From assembly GCA_020059605.1 (NCBI GenBank), contig JAGVBT010000099.1, positions 1 through 42,240 on the forward strand: 42,240 nt of DNA, written 5' to 3'. Positions 37,408-42,240 of the stretch are shown here, piece by piece. Position numbers and translations under genes: made by a program. This DNA is from Deltaproteobacteria bacterium (GTDB lineage Bacteria; Desulfobacterota; BSN033; UBA1163). Every line of letters begins with the position of its first letter. The stretch's first letter is position 1. Under the pieces are notes generated by a model. The model worked only from the letters and a program-made list of their open reading frames with translations, was not told the origin of the DNA and made no database searches.

Positions 37408-39701
37408 TTGACCACCGCATCAATCGGGATATTGCTTTCATAAGTGCCGATCAAAGTGGGCAGGGTCAACAGCGGTTTCGGATGCCATCCGACGCTCTTG
37501 AGGTATTCAACGACCTCCTTCTTGTAGACGATCGGGATGTCCTTATCATTTCTTACAAAATTCTGGAGGTCATCCGGAAGGCTTCCCATGTGCTGTTTGT
37601 AGAGGGAGATATAGTGATTCAATTTGAGCTGTCTTCCCTGGGCGGTATCATTCTTCCGGATACAGAGTTTTGCCATGGTGATAATGGCCCTCTCTTTGCT
37701 TTCGACGACGATGGAGAGATGTTCCGGAGAAGGCTCTTCTGTATTGATGAGTTCCCTCTTCCTTCCGTCCATCACGGTCCAGTCGTCTTCTTCCTTTCTG
37801 GAGAGGTAGAGCCTTCGATATTTAGCCGAATGGGGACCGAGGACCACCGGGATGCCGAGCCGGTTGCATCCCGTCCCGATGGAGAAGGCTTTCTGTGAAT
37901 AGGCGCCCCAGGCCAGGCCAACCGCTCCGACCCGGTTCAGGATATAGTCGGCAATCACTTCATAGTTCGCCCGAAGGGGAAGCTTTGCAAAGATGTTGGC
38001 GACCTTCATGGCGGCGCCGGTGATGTGAGCATTGGCCACACAGCTTCCCACATTCAACACTCCGCCCGCATCAAAGTCAGGTTTAAATTTATCGTAGATG
38101 GTTTTCCCTTCGGCGTCTTTCTTCATTCCAGCAGCCATGGCCGCGCATCCCGACAAGACAACAATATATTTTCGCTTGGCAAACTCTTCAGCAATCTCGG
38201 CGATCTCTTCTATCTCTTCGGGATAGTTGGAGCACCCGACAATGGCGATAATTCCCGGGATCGTACCGAGGACAATGGGGGCGCCTACCTTTCTGATTTC
38301 CACATCATGAATGGGGCCTCTTCCCACCCGGATATTAAAGGTGTCCCATGAAGCAGCAGCCTGCATGATCGTAATGATGGGAACTCCTTTCGCGCACTCC
38401 TGCTCGCATTTTCCGCAGCCGATGCATTTTGCGAAGAGATCGGCCATCTTTTCGAATTTTCCCTCTTTAACCTCCGAAACGGCGCCTGAGATATCGAGAA
38501 GGTTGGGGCAGACCCTATCGCAGAGCATACACTTTTTACAAGCATCCGCCAACTCAGTCGCCTTCTCTTTCGTGACGATCTCTTTCTTTCTGCCCTTGGC
38601 CACGATCGGAAGCACCTTTGCAGCCACTTCTCCGGCCTTGTCCACATCGCGAATGAGCACCTGTTTTCCTTCCTGGGTGATCATCCGGACGATTTCGTCG
38701 ATTTCCTTGTGAGTCACATCATCGAGGCCGTAACTGATCTTGTCCGAGGTGGCGATGAGGGCGCTTCCGGAGGCCCTCGCCAGGTCGGGGATATCGCAAC
38801 GGACGCACTGTTCATCCGTGATGATTAAATCGGCAATCCCTGTTTTTAAAAAGAACAACTGCTTGGAGAGCGGGCCGATGATCTTTGTTTTGTCCGAATA
38901 CCGGGTGTTATCGATGGCGGTGCAGCATATGCCCGTAACCTCCACCTGGTCGTAGGTTCCTGCCTTCATAAAATAGTCGATCATGACGGTGGCCACTGCC
39001 GCATTATGGCCTACGCAGGTGACAACCGGTTTTGACTTATCCACCGCCCCCCAGCCCAGAGCGGCAAGGGGAGTCTCCGCCACAGAGGTCGGAAACTTAA
39101 AACCTATGGTCTGGGCGATATCGGCCGCCTCCATAGCAACATGATCCAACATTCCGATATGGAGTGATTTTGATTCAAAATCAAGCTCATTTCCTTCCTG
39201 TCCGAAGTGGGTTGCTGAGACACCATGGATAATTCCCTTTTCGACATATTCAATGGCCTTTTTCAAGTCCCCTAATGTCTCAGGTTTCAGTCCCATGACC
39301 GTTCGGATATGAGGCGCTTCTACGGCAACCTGTCCCCCCAGATCAATTTTATGATTTTCACCATGTTTCTCAATAAGGTAATCAATCAGATGGCGGGCAT
39401 GGGCGCCATGGGCTGAACAACCCATCAGAGCGAACATTAATGCCCATCTTCCCTGCTGGCCGGAAATATTGATACCGCAGGCGCCTTTATTGTCCCCTGT
39501 CAAATCACACTTCCCGTAGGTGCAGAAACAGCAGAGGTCACAAAAAGGCGCATAGAACGGTTTGTAAGTCTTTAACAACCTCATATCCCACCGGCGCAAA
39601 TCGGACATTTCAGGCATGGAAGTCGGGCCAATGGGCTCCCAGTTATCTTCAGCCCTTATCGTCTTATTGATCTCTTCTTGTTTCGACTGTCCTTTACTCA
39701 T
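37404..39701 (-). CDS. cdhA: CODH alpha subunit, archaeal-type (CdhA)
   Basis: A 765-residue Ni-Fe CO dehydrogenase of archaeal type. The N-terminal Cys-rich segment (FCDLCCFCTYGKC ... ACG) holds the B and D clusters. C-cluster ligands are His232, Cys259/260, Cys299, Cys490, Cys519 and Cys554. Unlike bacterial CooS it contains an inserted two-cluster ferredoxin (Cys388, 391, 394, 398 and Cys426, 429, 432, 436), which are the E and F clusters of CdhA. It pairs with CdhB and channels CO to CdhC. The ribosome site is gaaaggag. Comparison with CooS at 13786 shows the same fold but separate families. Confidence 0.96.
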   Translation of the reverse strand: MSKGQSKQEEINKTIRAEDNWEPIGPTSMPEMSDLRRWDMRLLKTYKPFYAPFCDLCCFCTYGKCDLTGDNKGACGINISGQQGRWALMFALMGCSAHGAHARHLIDYLIEKHGENHKIDLGGQVAVEAPHIRTVMGLKPETLGDLKKAIEYVEKGIIHGVSATHFGQEGNELDFESKSLHIGMLDHVAMEAADIAQTIGFKFPTSVAETPLAALGWGAVDKSKPVVTCVGHNAAVATVMIDYFMKAGTYDQVEVTGICCTAIDNTRYSDKTKIIGPLSKQLFFLKTGIADLIITDEQCVRCDIPDLARASGSALIATSDKISYGLDDVTHKEIDEIVRMITQEGKQVLIRDVDKAGEVAAKVLPIVAKGRKKEIVTKEKATELADACKKCMLCDRVCPNLLDISGAVSEVKEGKFEKMADLFAKCIGCGKCEQECAKGVPIITIMQAAASWDTFNIRVGRGPIHDVEIRKVGAPIVLGTIPGIIAIVGCSNYPEEIEEIAEIAEEFAKRKYIVVLSGCAAMAAGMKKDAEGKTIYDKFKPDFDAGGVLNVGSCVANAHITGAAMKVANIFAKLPLRANYEVIADYILNRVGAVGLAWGAYSQKAFSIGTGCNRLGIPVVLGPHSAKYRRLYLSRKEEDDWTVMDGRKRELINTEEPSPEHLSIVVESKERAIITMAKLCIRKNDTAQGRQLKLNHYISLYKQHMGSLPDDLQNFVRNDKDIPIVYKKEVVEYLKSVGWHPKPLLTLPTLIGTYESNIPIDAVVK

Positions 39702-39713
39702 GGGTGACTCCTT

Positions 39714-40607
39714 TCAAGAAATTAATTTTTTAACCAGTTTCATACTTTCCGGGTGCCGCATGATCACCAGGTTTGCCCCGGCTAAAATCAGGGTGAAAGC
39801 CGTCAGGGCTTCCCAAAGTATCCCCTGAGTTTTATCTTCCTTTGCTTCTTTTGTCTTCCAGCAGTCCTTTCCGATATTGGCAACCATAGGAGCCTTCATC
39901 ATCTCGTCATTATGGATGACCGCCACCTGTTTGACCCGCTCCATGATCGAGAAAGAGTAGTCAATCCCATAACCGATGGCTGCGGATAAAGGGTCGATGA
40001 CGACCCGTTCTTTTGGAAAGAACTTGGCGAGCTTCACGTTGAGTTCCTTGCAAAGATTGATATCCAGGGGGCTCTGGGGGATGATGCTGTGTCCTCCCTC
40101 CAGTGCGGCCTTGGCGATTTCCTCATAGTTTTCTTTCACCAGGGGACCGAGGAGGAGGTTTGTACCTGTGCAGACCTTTGCAATTTCCACCAGCGCTTTG
40201 GCATCTTTGTCCTTGTCTCCAACCCCCATCACGATGAGAGGAACGGCGATCTGATCGGCGATCTTCTTCACATTTTCAGCGATTTTGGCTACATCCGCCT
40301 GATCACTGTCAAGGCTCGCCAGGTAGAGGGAGATGAGATCGGCGCCAAACTGTTTGACGGATTTATTGGCCCAGGCGACCGGGTCAGTGAAGACATCCGC
40401 ATAAGCTGATCGAAGGTGTTCGGGCCAACCTTCCGGAGGGGCATCGAAGACTTCGAGAGCAAATCGAACGGGTATTCCCACCTGTCCTTCAAAACCATGA
40501 AAGGGGAGGGTTTTTTCCCCTCCGATCTTCACCGCTTTCCCTTCAGGGCCGATCGCTACCTCTTTAATGTCACCCTTGTAAGGTTCAAAAAAGTCGTTGA
40601 GCTGCAT
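39714..40607 (-). CDS. acsD: Corrinoid iron-sulfur protein small (delta) subunit, copy 2
   Basis: A 297-residue TIM-barrel homologous to AcsD/CdhD. It is shorter than archaeal CdhD (which has extra N-terminal sequence) and close to bacterial AcsD in length, so this cluster mixes archaeal CODH/ACS subunits with a bacterial-sized delta subunit. Family patterns: VRFALEVFDAPPEGWP, PLIVMGVGDKDKDAKALVEIAK, PLDINLCKELNVKLAKFFPKERVVIDPLSAAIGYGIDYSFSIMERV, ANLVIMRHPESMKLVKKLIS. It starts with an aaaggagg site and stops 12 bases before cdhA. Confidence 0.94.
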   Translation of the reverse strand: MQLNDFFEPYKGDIKEVAIGPEGKAVKIGGEKTLPFHGFEGQVGIPVRFALEVFDAPPEGWPEHLRSAYADVFTDPVAWANKSVKQFGADLISLYLASLDSDQADVAKIAENVKKIADQIAVPLIVMGVGDKDKDAKALVEIAKVCTGTNLLLGPLVKENYEEIAKAALEGGHSIIPQSPLDINLCKELNVKLAKFFPKERVVIDPLSAAIGYGIDYSFSIMERVKQVAVIHNDEMMKAPMVANIGKDCWKTKEAKEDKTQGILWEALTAFTLILAGANLVIMRHPESMKLVKKLIS

Positions 40608-40634
40608 ACTTGCCTCCTTTGTTAAAAAATTTTA

Positions 40635-40720
40635 AAGGGTTCAAGGATTCGAGGGTCCTGGGATTCGAGTAAAAAGCAATGAATTACTTGAACCCTTGAA
40701 TGCTTGACCCCTTGAATCCT
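40635..40720. repeat. TTCAAGGG palindromic repeat, copy 2
   Basis: GGGTTCAAG (40637-40645) and CTTGAACCC (40687-40695) pair perfectly. AGGATTCGAGGGTC pairs with GACCCCTTGAATCCT. It resembles 9711-9800 and occupies the gap between acsE and acsD of the second cluster. No gene. Confidence 0.65.
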
Positions 40721-40725
40721 CAAAT

Positions 40726-41598
40726 TTAGGTTTCCAGCCAGGAGTGGGAGTAGAGTGATCTCCCCATCAGCACGTTGACCGTCTTCACAATATCAGCCTC
40801 TTTCTTGGGGAGGCTGGATGGATCAATCTCCTCATCCATGGCTCGATAGACCAGATCCCTGATCTCAGGCAGCTGCCCTTTGGCGAGCTTTACCAGCTCC
40901 TCATCAAAGCTATCCACGATGGCAGAAAAACAATTATACCGATCGAGCATTACCAGGCAGATCCGGTTCAGGATTCCCCTTAAGTGCTCCGGAGCCCCAT
41001 TGGAGAGGTTGGATAGCCCCAGAGTCGATTTAGCTCCCGGACAGACATCCTGGAGAATCTTCATAAACTCAAAGAGCTCTACAACCTGCGGTTGATCGAC
41101 GGAAATGGGCATCATGATGGGGTCCACCCATATCCTTTCATTGGGAATTCCGATCTCATTGGCATAGGCGACCGTCTCCATAATCGCCTCTGCTCTCGAT
41201 GAGGAATCGGTTGGTATCCCTGCATCGATCAACACCGAAAGGACAACATCACAATTATACTTAACTGCCAGGGGAAGCATCTTGTCTTTGCTCTCCTGTT
41301 TGCCTGATGCAGAATTGATCAACGGAGGAATTTTGCAAACAGAGAGGCCAGCTTCCATGGCAACCGGATTGGTCGTATCCAGCGAAAGGGGTTTATTGAC
41401 CGCCTCCTGGATGACCCCTGCGAGCCACTTCATGATATCGGGGTCTTTCCTTGCAGGCCCGACATTAAGATCAATATAATCTGCGCCAGCTTTTGCCTGT
41501 TTGATTGCAAGTTCCTGCAGTGGTTTTTCATCCCTTTCTTTCAGGGCATTTGAGACGACTTTTGACAGAATTTGAATATTTTCCCCAATTAGAATCAT
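40726..41598 (-). CDS. acsE: Methyl-THF:corrinoid iron-sulfur protein methyltransferase (AcsE), copy 2
   Basis: A 290-residue TIM-barrel with the same signatures as copy 1: MILIGENIQIL, YIDLNVGPARKDP, KPLSLDTTNPVAMEAGL, IWVDPIMMP, GLSNLSNGAPEHLRG. An aaaggagg site precedes the ATG. It is placed in front of the archaeal-type genes, so the bacterial folate-linked methyl donor feeds the archaeal-type synthase here, rather than tetrahydromethanopterin as in methanogens. A promoter-like sequence with a Rex-like palindrome lies upstream. Confidence 0.94.
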   Translation of the reverse strand: MILIGENIQILSKVVSNALKERDEKPLQELAIKQAKAGADYIDLNVGPARKDPDIMKWLAGVIQEAVNKPLSLDTTNPVAMEAGLSVCKIPPLINSASGKQESKDKMLPLAVKYNCDVVLSVLIDAGIPTDSSSRAEAIMETVAYANEIGIPNERIWVDPIMMPISVDQPQVVELFEFMKILQDVCPGAKSTLGLSNLSNGAPEHLRGILNRICLVMLDRYNCFSAIVDSFDEELVKLAKGQLPEIRDLVYRAMDEEIDPSSLPKKEADIVKTVNVLMGRSLYSHSWLET

Positions 41599-41614
41599 GC
41601 GTTCCTCCTTTTTA

Positions 41615-41709
41615 CCCCGTTAGAAATAATGCCCCACTGCTCTGCAGCGGTGTTACATTTCAGAACTATTCCGGCGGGACTTAATAGCCTGCTGGAATTT
41701 CTAACGGGG
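41615..41709. repeat. CCCCGTTAGAAAT palindromic element, copy 3
   Basis: A 95-bp element from CCCCGTTAGAAAT to ATTTCTAACGGGG, with 12 to 13 perfectly paired terminal bases and an internal CTGCTCTGCAG palindrome. It lies just upstream of the acsE ribosome site. Its ends match those at 26857-26917. Confidence 0.72.
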
Positions 41710-41731
41710 TTAACGAAATATTTCACAAATA

Positions 41732-41761
41732 GTTGTAAAACTTTTTACAAAGTGTTGTCAA
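41732..41761 (-). promoter_or_regulatory. Candidate promoter with Rex-like palindrome before the second acsE
   Basis: On the - strand TTGACA (41761-41756) and TACAAC (41737-41732) are 18 bases apart, a plausible sigma-70 promoter about 130 bases before acsE. The perfect inverted repeat TTGTAAAA-CT-TTTTACAA (41733-41750) lies in the spacer. It matches the Rex operator form TTGTGAA-N4-TTCACAA except for one symmetric change per half. If bound by the NADH-sensing repressor Rex it would silence this operon when NADH is low. No rex gene is in the window. Confidence 0.45.
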
Positions 41762-41781
41762 TGGAATTAGTACGCTTTTTC

Positions 41782-42240
41782 TCATGAAAATATCTTTGTC
41801 AGGGCCTCCCTTAATTTTGTGACAGAGGGACTTGACTCTTCCAGATTTAACATGGGGATCCCTCTCAGTTCATGGTCAATAATATTGTTATCTTCGGGGA
41901 TGATTTGGAGAAGGTTGAGGTGCAGTTTTTCGACCTCCTCCAAAATCTGTGCAGGAGGGTCATGGGCAACGCGGTTGATAAGCAGGTAGGTCTTTTTGAT
42001 ATTCAAACCCAATTCGCTGACCAGGTCTTCGAGTTTCCTGCATGTCCTGACTCCCTTCATGGATGGGTCGGAGACCAAAAAGAGTACATCGAGACTCCCA
42101 TTGGTCCTCCTTGAGATATGTTCCATGCCGGCTTCGTTGTCGATGACCACATTTTTATAGTTGGAGGCGAGTTTTTCAATGTAATTACGGATGACGGAAT
42201 TCGGATAACAGTAACAACCCGGCCCTTCCCCCTGCCCCAT
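41782..42240 (-). CDS. cooC: CODH maturation ATPase CooC, C-terminal part (runs off right edge)
   Basis: The visible 152 residues are the C-terminal portion of a CooC-type MinD/NifH-like ATPase that helps insert Ni into the C-cluster. GQGEGPGCYCYPN holds the family's CxC motif, then a Walker-like VVIDNEAGMEHISRRT segment, SDVLFLVSDPSMKGVRTC-type strand and IPEDNNIIDHELRGIP. The N-terminal P-loop is beyond the window, so the in-frame ATG here is internal. It is placed upstream of acsE, as expected for a maturation gene of this cluster, though a promoter may separate them. Confidence 0.9.
   Translation of the reverse strand: MGQGEGPGCYCYPNSVIRNYIEKLASNYKNVVIDNEAGMEHISRRTNGSLDVLFLVSDPSMKGVRTCRKLEDLVSELGLNIKKTYLLINRVAHDPPAQILEEVEKLHLNLLQIIPEDNNIIDHELRGIPMLNLEESSPSVTKLREALTKIFS

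Noticed and set aside
1-42240. CRISPR arrays, tRNA or rRNA genes, transposase genes
   Set aside because: No regularly spaced identical repeats, cloverleaf-like tRNA sequence, rRNA segment or transposase motif was seen. The repeats present are palindromic and irregularly placed.

Overview
The window looks like a chromosomal locus of an anaerobic bacterium that uses the Wood-Ljungdahl (reductive acetyl-CoA) pathway. A Desulfobacterota (former Deltaproteobacteria) lineage is the best guess. The reasons are a tetrahaem cytochrome c3-like protein beside HdrC-like and NarI-like membrane electron-transfer proteins, bacterial-style corrinoid/AcsE genes, and many short palindromic intergenic repeats. 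The assignment is an inference from gene content; no rRNA or marker gene is present.

Layout. Positions 1-8500 hold accessory genes: a histidine phosphatase and a HAD phosphatase (+ strand); ApbE with a thioredoxin/FMN-binding fusion that is a likely ApbE substrate; a HicAB toxin-antitoxin pair; a small secreted barrel-like protein; an exported HpcH/HpaI-type aldolase; and a TolB/TPR membrane protein. Positions 8795-16995 (- strand) are a complete bacterial-type CODH/ACS operon, read in the order small ORF, acsD, cooS/acsA, acsB, acsC, acsE. Positions 17665-20857 (+ strand) carry two MetF-type methylene-THF reductases, one of them a fusion of a degenerate receiver domain, MetF and a MetV-like Cys domain. 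Positions 20940-24934 (- strand) are a signalling block: a receiver/PAS/kinase hybrid, a stand-alone receiver, and a triple-PAS kinase. Positions 25083-29697 (- strand) hold metF, metV, a tetrahaem cytochrome, an HdrC-like Fe-S protein, a NarI-like cytochrome b and a further metF. Positions 29758-33577 are an unknown small protein and a NuoG(HoxU)/NuoF/NuoE-like diaphorase. Positions 33556-42240 (- strand) are a second CODH/ACS cluster of archaeal type (acsE, acsD/cdhD, cdhA, DUF166-like, cdhB, short cdhC, acsC/cdhE), preceded by a cooC that runs off the right edge.

How it fits together. The four MetF homologues with MetV would make methyl-THF. AcsE moves the methyl group to the AcsC/AcsD corrinoid protein. 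CooS or CdhA/CdhB makes or oxidises CO, and AcsB or CdhC joins methyl, CO and CoA. The diaphorase and the cytochrome c3/HdrC/NarI set are plausible electron partners, respectively to NAD(P)H and to the quinone/periplasmic cytochrome pool. The most notable features are the co-location of two evolutionarily distinct CODH/ACS machines, the MetF multiplicity, the pseudo-receiver MetF fusion beside a phosphorelay, and the MetFV-cytochrome module.

The intergenic spaces are unusually rich in dispersed palindromic repeats, with several families present in two or three copies at operon junctions. No tRNA, rRNA, CRISPR array or transposase gene was seen.
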